Shown one piece after another: positions 24,809-33,434 of a stretch of DNA of 64,000 bases. Each line of letters starts with the position of its first letter. Position 1 is the stretch's first letter. The position numbers and the translations under genes were made by a program. This stretch comes from Bacteroidota bacterium (lineage in GTDB: Bacteria > Bacteroidota > Bacteroidia > Bacteroidales > F082). The notes under the pieces are model-generated. The model had not been told where the DNA came from and ran no database searches. It saw only the letters and a program-made list of their open reading frames with translations. The DNA lies in assembly GCA_016715945.1 (NCBI GenBank), contig JADJXJ010000001.1, forward strand, positions 2,108,001-2,172,000, read 5' to 3'.

Positions 24809-27800
24809 ATGACACATCATCTGCTCAAAAAAACAGCTTTGCTGGCTTTGTGGCTTTTTCCTTTTCTGGTGCATGCCGGTGAAGATGCCAGGTTGATACG
24901 CCAACCCGATGTAAATCAGAATCTTATTGCTTTTGTGTATGCCGGAGACATATGGACGGTGCCGGCAACGGGTGGCGATGCCCGCAAGCTCACCTCGCAC
25001 GAAGGCTATGAGTTGTTTCCAAAAATTTCGCCCGACGGCAAATGGATTGCTTTCTCGGCCGAATACAGCGGCAGCCGTCAGGTTTGGGTGATGCCGGCCG
25101 AAGGCGGACCGGCTAGACAGCTCACCTTCTACAATTCGGTTGGGGTGATGCCTCCGCGCGGTGGTTTCGACAATGTGGTACTGGGCTGGACTTCCGACAG
25201 CAGAAAGGTGCTCTTTAGGGGCAACCGCACCCCGTTTGGCGACCGCAACGGCAGGTACTTTCTGGTAGATATTGAAGGTGGCATGGAAGAACCACTCCCT
25301 ATACTCAATGGCGGATTTGCAGCCCTTTCGCCCGACGATAGCAAGATCTGCTTCACCCCGGTGGACAGGGAATTCAGAACCTGGAAGCGCTACAAGGGCG
25401 GCCGTGCCACAGAGCTATGGATTTACGACCTGAAAAACAACAGCTCTGAACAAATCACCAAATGGTTGGGCAGCGACCAATGGCCGGTTTGGCATGGCAA
25501 CAAAATATATTTTGCCAGCGACCGCGACCTCAAGCTGAACATTTACAGTTACGACCTGACCACCAGAAACATCCAGCAACTCACCTTTCACAAAGATTTC
25601 GATGTGATGTGGCCATCGGGCAAAAACGGTCAGATTGCCTACGAAAACGGTGGTGAGCTATGGCTGCTCAACCTGAATACAGGTGAAAACAAGCGCGTTA
25701 AGGTCAACATCAGGTACGACAACCCCAACCTGGTGCCTTACTTTAAAAACGTCAAAGACAATATTCACAGCTTCAGCCTGTCGCCCAGCGGCAAAAGAGC
25801 CCTGTTCGATGCCCGGGGCGATATCTTCAGCGTTCCTGCCGAGCACGGACAGATAGAAAATCTGACCAACACCCCGGGCATACGCGAAATCTTCCCCGTA
25901 TGGTCGCCCGACGGACGCTACATTGCCTACTACAGCGATGCCACAGGAGAATACGAGGTATATCTGCTGGAAAACAAAAAAGGCGCAACACCCCGCCAGC
26001 TCACCTCCGGTTCGAAAGCGTGGAAATACGAGGCCGTGTGGTCTCCCGACAGTAAATACCTGGTTTACAGCGACCGCACCCTGCAACTTCTGCTGCTTGA
26101 TGTGAATACCGGCAGGCAAACCACCATCGACCGTGCCACCTTCAACGAGATCAGGTCGTACGCCTTTTCGCCCGACTCGGAATGGGTCACCTACCACAAA
26201 GAATCCGAAAATGGCAACGCAGCCGTCTGGGTTTACCACATCCCCACAGGAAAAGCTACCCAGCTCACCGATGACCAGTTTGGCGACCGCAGTCCGGTGT
26301 TCAGCCGCGACGGAAAATTTATCTTCTTCGTCAGCAACCGCGATTTCAACCTTGCATTCTCGAGCTACGAGTTCGACTACCTGTACAATAACGCTACACG
26401 CATTTATGCCCTGCCATTGCGCAACGACGGCACCCGCCTGCGTCCCAGCCGAACAGACAATGAACCCATTCGTAATCAGGCAGAAAACAAATCAGACAAA
26501 AACAAGAAAGAACCTCCCAAAGCCCAAACCCCTGAAAACAAAAGCGAAACCAATACCCCAAAAGTGGTGATTGATTTCCAGGGAGCTTCGAACCGCGTGG
26601 AAGCCCTGCCCATGCCTGCCGGCAACTACAGGATCATCGAAGCTGTGGAAGGGGGGCTGTTGTATGCCGCCGACGGAAAAATAATGCGTTACAACATTCA
26701 GGAACAAAAAGCGGAAGAAATTCTTGACCGCGGAGCCACCGCCATTCCATCAGCCGACGGAAAGACCATGCTCTACCGATCGGGCAGCGACTACGGAATA
26801 GTGAAAATTGCCCCCAACCAGAAAGCCGGTAGCGGCAAACTGAATCTCGACGACATGACCATGCGCATCGAACCCCGCAAGGAATGGGAACAGCTTTACG
26901 TGGACGGGTGGCGTATCTTCAGGGATTATTTCTATGTAGACAATCTGCATGGGGTCGACTGGGTTGCACTGCGCGAACAGTATGCCAAACTCCTGCCGCA
27001 TGTGGGCAGCCGTTTCGACCTCGACTATGTGCTGAACGAACTGGTCTCGGAGGTCAATGCCGGACATGCCTATGTGGACTGGGGCGACATCAAATGGCCC
27101 GACCGTGTGGAGGGCGGATTGCTTGGCGCATCGCTTGAGGCTGATTTTAAAGCCGGAAGACACCGCATTATGAAAATCTACCAGGGCGAAAACTGGAACC
27201 CCTCACGCCGTTCGCCACTCACCGAACCCGGCGTAAACGTCAGCGAAGGCGATTACCTGATTGCCATCAACGGGCAAAACATCACCGCCAACGACAACCC
27301 CTACAAGTTTCTGGAGAACCTTGCCGACAAGGAAATTGAAATCACTGTGAGCACCGATCCTTCGGGCAGCAAAGCACGAACCAGCACCGTGCGCACCATC
27401 AGCAGCGAGCTCGAACTGATGTATTACAACTGGGTGCTCGAGCGCCGGGCCATGGTGGATAAGCTCTCTGGCGGACGCATTGGATACATCCATGTGCCAA
27501 ACACCGCCCAGGACGGCAACCGCGAACTGTTCCGCGGCATGTATTCGTTTCACAACAAGGAGGCCCTGATCATCGACGACCGCTACAATGGGGGCGGTTT
27601 CATACCCGACCGCATGGTGGACCTGCTAGACCGCCGCACCCTCACCTGGTGGCACCGCAACGGACTTTTGCCCAGCAAGGCGCCCGGCATTGCCCACGAC
27701 GGACCAAAAGTTATGCTGATAAACGGCTACTCAAGCTCGGGTGGCGACGCATTTCCCTATTTCTTTAAAAAACTTGGGCTGGGCAAACTGATCGGCACGC

Positions 27801-28099
27801 GCACCTGGGGCGGACTCATCGGAATTTCGGGCAACGCCCGCCTGGCTGATGGCGGCTACATCTCCGTGCCCCGATTCGGCATCTTCGACGAAAACGAGCA
27901 ATGGATCATCGAGGGTATTGGCGTTTATCCTGATATTGAAGTGGTTGACCGGCCCGAACATATGGCAAAAGGCGAAGATGCCTGCATCGAAATGGCTGTA
28001 AAAGTGCTGCTCGAAGAACTCGAACGCAACCCGGTACGCCGCATCAACCCCCCAACACCACCCGATCGAAGCAGATGGATCGAAGTGGAAATCAAATAG
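24809..28099 (+). CDS. Tricorn protease homolog (S41 family)
   Basis: Large secreted serine peptidase of 1096 residues. Order: signal peptide (1-23), beta-propeller made of repeats such as FPKISPDGKWIAFSAEY and FPVWSPDGRYIAYYSD, a low-complexity Lys/Glu/Pro linker (about 555-585), a second domain, a helical core (DGWRIFRDYFYVDNLHGVDW), a PDZ domain, and the S41 catalytic domain with IDDRYNGGGF and the nucleophile serine in NGYSSSGGDAFPY. Tricorn degrades peptides released by other proteases; in Bacteroidota it is usually periplasmic or secreted. It is monocistronic, with a strong terminator. Confidence 0.95.
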   Translation: MTHHLLKKTALLALWLFPFLVHAGEDARLIRQPDVNQNLIAFVYAGDIWTVPATGGDARKLTSHEGYELFPKISPDGKWIAFSAEYSGSRQVWVMPAEGGPARQLTFYNSVGVMPPRGGFDNVVLGWTSDSRKVLFRGNRTPFGDRNGRYFLVDIEGGMEEPLPILNGGFAALSPDDSKICFTPVDREFRTWKRYKGGRATELWIYDLKNNSSEQITKWLGSDQWPVWHGNKIYFASDRDLKLNIYSYDLTTRNIQQLTFHKDFDVMWPSGKNGQIAYENGGELWLLNLNTGENKRVKVNIRYDNPNLVPYFKNVKDNIHSFSLSPSGKRALFDARGDIFSVPAEHGQIENLTNTPGIREIFPVWSPDGRYIAYYSDATGEYEVYLLENKKGATPRQLTSGSKAWKYEAVWSPDSKYLVYSDRTLQLLLLDVNTGRQTTIDRATFNEIRSYAFSPDSEWVTYHKESENGNAAVWVYHIPTGKATQLTDDQFGDRSPVFSRDGKFIFFVSNRDFNLAFSSYEFDYLYNNATRIYALPLRNDGTRLRPSRTDNEPIRNQAENKSDKNKKEPPKAQTPENKSETNTPKVVIDFQGASNRVEALPMPAGNYRIIEAVEGGLLYAADGKIMRYNIQEQKAEEILDRGATAIPSADGKTMLYRSGSDYGIVKIAPNQKAGSGKLNLDDMTMRIEPRKEWEQLYVDGWRIFRDYFYVDNLHGVDWVALREQYAKLLPHVGSRFDLDYVLNELVSEVNAGHAYVDWGDIKWPDRVEGGLLGASLEADFKAGRHRIMKIYQGENWNPSRRSPLTEPGVNVSEGDYLIAINGQNITANDNPYKFLENLADKEIEITVSTDPSGSKARTSTVRTISSELELMYYNWVLERRAMVDKLSGGRIGYIHVPNTAQDGNRELFRGMYSFHNKEALIIDDRYNGGGFIPDRMVDLLDRRTLTWWHRNGLLPSKAPGIAHDGPKVMLINGYSSSGGDAFPYFFKKLGLGKLIGTRTWGGLIGISGNARLADGGYISVPRFGIFDENEQWIIEGIGVYPDIEVVDRPEHMAKGEDACIEMAVKVLLEELERNPVRRINPPTPPDRSRWIEVEIK

Positions 28100-28120
28100 T
28101 AAAACTGAACGCGAGAAATA

Positions 28121-28157
28121 AAAACTGCCGGATGGGGAATCATCCGGCAGTTTTTTT
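28121..28157. terminator. Bidirectional terminator between tricorn and carotenoid genes
   Basis: A perfect stem AAAACTGCCGGATG / CATCCGGCAGTTTT with a 6-base loop and seven T. It serves the tricorn gene and, in reverse, the carotenoid genes. Confidence 0.92.
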
Positions 28158-28179
28158 GATTTATATCAAGACGCTTTTG

Positions 28180-28860
28180 TCAGTATTTCGTCCTGAACCA
28201 TTCCATCAACTGCACAGTCATCAGAAACATCATCAGGTTATACACGGTGTCCTCGATGGGTATGGTAAAAATGCGGATGCCCAGGTTATGCGTGTTGTCG
28301 TACCACACAATAGGTTCGTCGAGCCAGCTGCCGGTGAGTATTCCATTGACCAGCAAAAAAGGAATCAGCGAAACGAAATAAGACAACATAAACATACTGA
28401 GCCAGGGCTGACGGCGGTAAACATTATAAAGCAGCAATGCTGCCGTAAGGATAAATATAATGGAGGTATAGAGCCGGTCGTAATAAACAACCCCCACCAC
28501 CATCAGCATAACACTGATTCCGACTGCTAACTGGCGATGTATCTTCAGCAAGGGGTCGGTTTTCAGATAGGCCTTGAGGCAGGCATAGATAAATACAATG
28601 GCATAAGGCACCACTACAAAAAACATCCACTCTTCCACGGGCAAACCAAACCACCGGATGCCAATGAGGTACCTGTCGTTGAATCCCCAGATTTGCATGG
28701 CAGCATACCACACGTCTTTGGCAATGAAAAACGCACCCATGATGCCAATGGCCGGAAACAGGTATTTCCACTGCTTGTAAAAAGCCACCTTGCGGTCAAA
28801 ACTCAGCACAAACGGAAAAAAAATCGTGAACAGATCAAGGTAAAGGTACACTGGGTTCAT
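28180..28860 (-). CDS. Lycopene cyclase domain protein (CrtYcd type)
   Basis: Membrane protein of 226 residues with about six to seven helices, made of two fused lycopene-cyclase half domains. Each half carries the conserved acidic motif: GLPVEEWMFF in the first and FTIPIEDTVYN in the second. This is the small membrane cyclase family (actinobacterial CrtYc/CrtYd and Bacteroidota fused forms), which forms beta rings on lycopene or related chains. An ATG at 28866 would add two residues. It lies downstream of the CruF-like and CrtD-like genes in one minus-strand operon. Confidence 0.9.
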   Translation of the reverse strand: MNPVYLYLDLFTIFFPFVLSFDRKVAFYKQWKYLFPAIGIMGAFFIAKDVWYAAMQIWGFNDRYLIGIRWFGLPVEEWMFFVVVPYAIVFIYACLKAYLKTDPLLKIHRQLAVGISVMLMVVGVVYYDRLYTSIIFILTAALLLYNVYRRQPWLSMFMLSYFVSLIPFLLVNGILTGSWLDEPIVWYDNTHNLGIRIFTIPIEDTVYNLMMFLMTVQLMEWFRTKY

Positions 28861-28881
28861 AATCAAATGTGTAAATAAAGA

Positions 28882-29535
28882 TTAGAATATTCTGAGATCT
28901 TCGGTGATGATCAGGACTGCAAAGAATAGCGCCTGAATGACAATCACATACAGTGCAATTTTATTTTTCAGGGGCTTGACGAAGCGATTAACGCCAAGGT
29001 GCATCAGCAAGCCGATAACAAACCAGGCCAGGTAATTCTGCACTGGCACTACTCCGCCATCCCAATCCCAGAAATCAAAGCGCATGGCCACAGGTTCGAG
29101 CAGGAAATCGTAAAGCACCATGAGTAAAGCCCCTGAAATTGAACGCACTACCCAATGCATCCCCAGAGGCAGCAGAATGGCCGAGGTAGAATACACAAGC
29201 ACGGGCCAGTTGATACCAATCATCAAAGGTACATCCAGAAGTTTGATACCCAGACCATTGCCGTAATGATAAGTGCCAAATATCACGCCGGTGGCCGTGC
29301 CAATGGCTTCGATAAAGAATCCTGCAAGCGCACACACAAAAAACCACAGGCCGTAGGCACGGTCAGGATTTTCGGCATTGTAAATGAGCAGTGCGCTTGC
29401 AAAAAGCAGGTTGTAGGGGGTGAGCAGCATGAGGCTGTCGGTATGCCCGAGCAGTATGGTCGTGAAGCCCACCGCATACACGGCCAGCAGCAGAAACATG
29501 CTCATCCTGAATTTGTTGGCAAAAAGATATTTCAT
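28882..29535 (-). CDS. cruF: Carotenoid 1',2'-hydratase-like membrane protein (CruF family)
   Basis: Membrane protein of 217 residues with about seven helices, of the family named carotenoid biosynthesis protein (former DUF422). Marks include AIGTATGVIFGTYHYG and VPLMIGINWPVLVYST and the late DFLLEPVAMRFDFWDW motif. Characterised CruF enzymes add water to the psi end of gamma-carotene-type or C50 carotenoids. The start overlaps the desaturase stop by four bases, so the two are translated together. The exact substrate cannot be read from sequence. Confidence 0.87.
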   Translation of the reverse strand: MKYLFANKFRMSMFLLLAVYAVGFTTILLGHTDSLMLLTPYNLLFASALLIYNAENPDRAYGLWFFVCALAGFFIEAIGTATGVIFGTYHYGNGLGIKLLDVPLMIGINWPVLVYSTSAILLPLGMHWVVRSISGALLMVLYDFLLEPVAMRFDFWDWDGGVVPVQNYLAWFVIGLLMHLGVNRFVKPLKNKIALYVIVIQALFFAVLIITEDLRIF

Positions 29536-31046
29536 GGATCAGGGATTAAACCAGACACAATTTTGGCCGATAGCAGGCAGAGCGGAATGCCTCCGCCCGG
29601 ATGCACACTTCCACCACAGAAATAAAGGTTTTTTAGCCGGCGGCTGTTGTTGGCATGTCTTAAGAATGCCGCGAAGCGATTGTTCGAACTGTTGCCATAG
29701 AGCGAGCCTCCAAATGAGCTGGTGCGCAGCTCGATATCGAGCGGACTCAGGGTGTCTTCAACTTCAACCAGGGGTTCGATATTGGTTTTCAACACCTTGC
29801 TCAACTTTTGCAGGACGATGGTACGGTATTGCGGGATAAGCTTATTCCAGTCGAACGCCTGCCGGTGCGGAGGCACGTTGAGCATCACAAACCAGTTCTC
29901 GCAACCGGGGGGAGCATCCTGCGGAACACGTTTTGAGCTTACGCTGATATAAATTGTGGGATCGGGGTCGGGTACAATGCCCGAAAAAAGCCGCTCAAAC
30001 TCGCCCTTGTAATCGTCGCCAAAGAACACATTGTGCAGTCCCAGCTCAGGGAAGTTGCGGCGGATTCCCCAGTAGAATATCAGCGCAGAAGTGGAACGCT
30101 CCTGACGCAGGATAAATTCCGGTGCCGGAATGTCGGTAAGCAAACGCCTGTAGGTGAGCATCACATCCATGTCGGACACCACAAGATCGGCATCGAATTG
30201 TCCGGTCGCGGTAATGATGCCGGTGACTTTACCTGCCTGGTGGACAATCTTTTCCACACGCTCTCCGAAACGGAATTTCACACCAAGCTCCAAAGCCAGC
30301 GTGTAGAGGCTTTCGGTGATCTGATGCATCCCCTTTTTTGGAATATAGGTGCCGAGGCTGTGCTCGAGATGCGGGATGACGTTCAGGGCAGCGGGGGCTT
30401 TGTATGGACTGGAACCGTTGTAGGTGGCGTACCGGTCGAAAAGCTGAACCAGTTTGGGATGGCGCAGGATTTTTTGGTTCTCGCTGTGCATGCTGCGCAC
30501 GATGCCCATCCGGTGGATGTGCAAAAGGGCTTTGGCCACATCACGGTTGAGCCAGGTCGAGAGTTTGTTGAGCGGGTTGTGCAGGAAGATGCGCCCGGCA
30601 AGCTGGTACATTTGCTCGCTTCTGCGAAACCGCCTCAGCGTCCTCGGTGCTTCAACGCCCAATGCCTGTTCCACCTCGCGCACGAAGGTCTGCAGGTCGG
30701 CATGGGCCACCAGCCTTGTTCCATCGTTCCAGAAATACCTCCCCGACTCGCTTTCGCGCTCATAACCAAAGTAATCATCCACCTTGCGTCCGGCAAGTTG
30801 AAACAACTCTTCCACATATTCAGGCATGGTGAACAGCGAAGGGCCGGCATCGAAGCGGTAGTCGCCAAGGCGAATTTGTGTTAGCTTTCCTCCGGGATAC
30901 GAGTTTGCTTCGAAGACAGTCACACGAAAGCCTCGGGCAGCCAGTCTGATGGCTGTGCCCAGGCCGCCAACACCTGCGCCGATCACAGCCACACTTTGCA
31001 CGGGCTTTTGTCCGAAAGATTTATTATTTCTCTGTCTTCCAGGCAT
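29532..31046 (-). CDS. crtD: Carotenoid desaturase, CrtD-like (CrtI family)
   Basis: FAD-dependent desaturase of 504 residues. The dinucleotide-binding motif is VAVIGAGVGGLGTAIRLA, followed by the sequence EANSYPGGKLTQIRL and YRFDAGPSLFTMPEYV. This second block is closer, from memory, to 1-hydroxycarotenoid 3,4-desaturases (CrtD) of Bacteroidota than to phytoene desaturases, which usually have GGRA and FDMGPSWY at these places. The C-terminal FAD motif is LYFCGGSVHPGGGIPL. Its neighbour is a CruF-like hydratase, the partner expected for CrtD. If it were CrtI instead, the operon would make lycopene directly. Confidence 0.85.
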   Translation of the reverse strand: MPGRQRNNKSFGQKPVQSVAVIGAGVGGLGTAIRLAARGFRVTVFEANSYPGGKLTQIRLGDYRFDAGPSLFTMPEYVEELFQLAGRKVDDYFGYERESESGRYFWNDGTRLVAHADLQTFVREVEQALGVEAPRTLRRFRRSEQMYQLAGRIFLHNPLNKLSTWLNRDVAKALLHIHRMGIVRSMHSENQKILRHPKLVQLFDRYATYNGSSPYKAPAALNVIPHLEHSLGTYIPKKGMHQITESLYTLALELGVKFRFGERVEKIVHQAGKVTGIITATGQFDADLVVSDMDVMLTYRRLLTDIPAPEFILRQERSTSALIFYWGIRRNFPELGLHNVFFGDDYKGEFERLFSGIVPDPDPTIYISVSSKRVPQDAPPGCENWFVMLNVPPHRQAFDWNKLIPQYRTIVLQKLSKVLKTNIEPLVEVEDTLSPLDIELRTSSFGGSLYGNSSNNRFAAFLRHANNSRRLKNLYFCGGSVHPGGGIPLCLLSAKIVSGLIPDP

Positions 31047-31392
31047 ATTTTACAAGCTCTTCGAGCGGAACATAGTCTAATGTTTTTTCGTGGGTAGCCT
31101 CAAGCACCACCAAAGGCGCCTTACCGGCGCGCCAGGCCTCAACCCAACGCAGCGCACACAGGCACCACCGGTCGCCGGCTTTGAGCCCCGGAAACCTGAA
31201 TATCGGCTGTGGGGTGATCAGGTCGTTGCCCATGCTGCGGCTGAATTCGAGAAACTCATCCGTCATTACGGCACAAACTGTATGCAAACCCCTGTCTTCC
31301 TCCCCGGTGTTGCAACATCCATCACGATAAAAACCTGTTAGCGGATCCAAGCTACAGCTGATCAGCGCTTCCCCAAATACATTCCTTGACAT
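31024..31392 (-). CDS. DUF2237 family protein
   Basis: Small soluble protein of 122 residues with six or more cysteines in conserved places: ISCSLDPLTGFYRDGCCNTG, then TVCAVMTDEFLEFS and GDRWCLCALRWVEA, ending EATHEKTLDYVPL. The family is widespread and of unknown function. It is the first gene of the carotenoid operon and overlaps the desaturase start by 23 bases, so translation is probably coupled. The cysteines suggest metal or redox chemistry, which is only inference. Confidence 0.92.
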   Translation of the reverse strand: MSRNVFGEALISCSLDPLTGFYRDGCCNTGEEDRGLHTVCAVMTDEFLEFSRSMGNDLITPQPIFRFPGLKAGDRWCLCALRWVEAWRAGKAPLVVLEATHEKTLDYVPLEELVKYAWKTEK

Positions 31393-31516
31393 ACGTTTTT
31401 TTTACTAACAAAGATGCATCAAACTTGTTTCCGACAGCATTCATTTGTATTGCATCTGCAGTGATCCTTTCGTTGTACCCGCAAAGGATACAAATTAAAG
31501 TTTACTTAAATTTAAC

Positions 31517-31545
31517 ATTGGTTTGCCGGGTATACGCTACCTTTG
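31517..31545 (+). promoter_or_regulatory. Promoter of the PhoB/PhoR-type operon
   Basis: ATTG (31517-31520), a 17-base spacer and TACCTTTG (31538-31545) fit the Bacteroidetes promoter. The transcript should begin near 31552, about 25 bases before ATG 31577. Confidence 0.55.
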
Positions 31546-31576
31546 GCACGGGTTTAAATGCTTATCATTCAATCAG

Positions 31577-32266
31577 ATGGATTTTTCCAAATACCGTATC
31601 CTGCTCGTTGACGACGAGGCCGATGTTTTAGAATTTCTCAGCTACAACCTCAAGCGCGAAGGCTTTCAGGTGAGTACGTGCACCAACGGGCACGATGCCA
31701 TCAATAAAGCAAAGGCAGAAAACCCACACCTTATTGTGCTCGATGTGATGATGCCCGGCATGGATGGCATCGAAACCTGTGAAGAACTCAAAAAAATTCC
31801 CTCGCTCAAAAATACTTTCATTGTTTTTCTGACGGCCAGGGGTGAAGACTACTCCCAGATCTCGGGTTTCGAGGCCGGAGCCGACGATTATGTGACCAAA
31901 CCCATCAAGCCTAAACTGCTGATCAGCAGGCTGAAAGCGCTTCTCCGACGCCTGCAGGATGCGCAATCCGAACCTGTGACCGAAACATTGCAGGTCAAAG
32001 ACTTTATCATCGATTCCGAACGCTTCGTGGTTATCAACCGCGGACAGGAAATTGTGCTTCCCAAAAAAGAGTTCGAACTGCTGCGCCTGTTGGCCTCCAA
32101 ACCCAACAAAGTATTCACCCGTGAAGAAATCTTCAGCAAAGTGTGGGGCGATAACGTGATTGTAGGCGACCGCACTATTGATGTACACATCCGGAAAATC
32201 AGAGAAAAAATCGGTCTCGAAAACATTCGCACAGTCAAAGGCGTAGGTTATAAATTTGAGGACTGA
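31577..32266 (+). CDS. OmpR/PhoB-family response regulator
   Basis: Transcription factor of 229 residues. I chose the ATG at 31577 (MDFSKYRILLVDDEA) because the promoter lies between it and the upstream in-frame ATG. The receiver domain has the acidic pair in VDDEAD, phospho-acceptor Asp in IVLDVMMPG, the Thr/Lys switch in FLTARG and DDYVTKPI. The winged-helix domain shows LPKKEFELLRLLASKP and VGDRTIDVHIRKIREK, the recognition helix. It is followed by its kinase after 9 bases. Confidence 0.95.
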   Translation: MDFSKYRILLVDDEADVLEFLSYNLKREGFQVSTCTNGHDAINKAKAENPHLIVLDVMMPGMDGIETCEELKKIPSLKNTFIVFLTARGEDYSQISGFEAGADDYVTKPIKPKLLISRLKALLRRLQDAQSEPVTETLQVKDFIIDSERFVVINRGQEIVLPKKEFELLRLLASKPNKVFTREEIFSKVWGDNVIVGDRTIDVHIRKIREKIGLENIRTVKGVGYKFED

Positions 32267-32275
32267 TTTGTCCGC

Positions 32276-33331
32276 ATGCCTGGCAGTTATCACGAAACCC
32301 GCAAAGTAGCTCTGAACTCGGCTGCAGTTGTAGCTTTTATACTGCTTGCTGTGCTTCTGACCGTTGTTTTCACCGGCATCAGCCTCAACATGTGGCTTGC
32401 CGCCGGCATTGCCTTATTGATATTCGCACTCTCTTACCTGGTGAGCTTCAGGTTTATTGACAATTTCATCTATAAGAAAATCAGGCTGATATACAAAGCC
32501 ATACCCGGCTTCAAGTCGAGAGTGGAATCGAAATCGACCAGCAACAACGTTCAAACCGGTTCCATCGAAGGCATCAGGGAAGCCGTGATAGAATGGAGTG
32601 CACGCCAGAAACTGGAAATCGAAGAGCTGAGGAAAATGGCTGCTTACCGGCGCGAATTCCTGGGAAATATCTCGCACGAGCTTAAAACGCCCATCTTTAA
32701 TATCCAGGGCTATGTGCTCACCCTGCTGGATGGCGGACTCGAAGACCCGAACATCAACAAAGACTACCTTCTGCGCACCGAAAAGAGCATCAACCGGTTG
32801 ATTGCCATTGTGGAAGACCTTGAAGAAATCTCCAAGCTCGAGTCGGGTGAACTCAAACTCAACCTGATTTCGTTCGACATTGCCGAGCTTGCCCGCGATG
32901 TGGCAGAATTCCTCGAGATGAAGGCACGAAAAAACAATGCGGTGATTACCATCAGCAACGAGCTCCAACGTCCCCTCATGGTTTATGCCGACAAAAAACG
33001 CATCCGCCAGGTGTTGATCAACCTGATTGAAAACGCCGTTAAATACGGTGATAAGCCTGAGAACCAAATCCTTGTGAGGTTTTTCGACATGGATGAGCAC
33101 TACCTCATCGAAGTCAAAGACAATGGCCCGGGCATCCCCGAAGAAAGTTTACCGCGGATTTTCGAGCGTTTTTACCGCACCGACAAAGGACGCTCGCGCG
33201 ACCATGGCGGAAGCGGTCTCGGTCTGGCCATCGTGAAACATATCATCGAAGCGCATGGGCAGAGCATCAGGGTGCGCAGCAAACTTGGAAAAGGAACCGT
33301 ATTTGCCTTCACCCTCCCCAAAAAAGGCTGA
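32276..33331 (+). CDS. Sensor histidine kinase (PhoR-like)
   Basis: Kinase of 351 residues with two membrane helices near the N-terminus (about 13-33 and 40-60) and almost no periplasmic loop, so it probably senses within the membrane or through a partner, as PhoR does. HisKA with phospho-acceptor His in LGNISHELKTPIFNIQG, HATPase with NLIENAVKYG, VKDNGPGIP and GGSGLGLAIVKHI. Pairs with the upstream PhoB-type regulator; phosphate control is suggested by family only. Confidence 0.94.
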   Translation: MPGSYHETRKVALNSAAVVAFILLAVLLTVVFTGISLNMWLAAGIALLIFALSYLVSFRFIDNFIYKKIRLIYKAIPGFKSRVESKSTSNNVQTGSIEGIREAVIEWSARQKLEIEELRKMAAYRREFLGNISHELKTPIFNIQGYVLTLLDGGLEDPNINKDYLLRTEKSINRLIAIVEDLEEISKLESGELKLNLISFDIAELARDVAEFLEMKARKNNAVITISNELQRPLMVYADKKRIRQVLINLIENAVKYGDKPENQILVRFFDMDEHYLIEVKDNGPGIPEESLPRIFERFYRTDKGRSRDHGGSGLGLAIVKHIIEAHGQSIRVRSKLGKGTVFAFTLPKKG

Positions 33332-33378
33332 TTTTGCCACATCCGGCTGCCTGATACGGGCCTGATCATACCTATACT

Positions 33379-33401
33379 TGACGCAATGCCTGACGCAATG
33401 C
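33379..33401 (+). repeat. Two direct copies of an 11-bp sequence upstream of a secreted nuclease gene
   Basis: TGACGCAATGC occurs at 33379-33389 and 33391-33401, period 12, ahead of the -7 box at 33412. Such spacing (about one helical turn) is common for regulator binding sites. Confidence 0.4.
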
Positions 33402-33411
33402 GCCAAATCCA

Positions 33412-33419
33412 TAACTTTG
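33412..33419 (+). promoter_or_regulatory. -7 box (TAACTTTG) for the secreted EEP-family gene
   Basis: TAACTTTG fits TAnnTTTG and lies 15 bases before the ATG at 33435. The -33 region carries the direct repeats instead of a clear TTTG. Confidence 0.5.
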
Positions 33420-33434
33420 GCCAAACTCTCAGAT

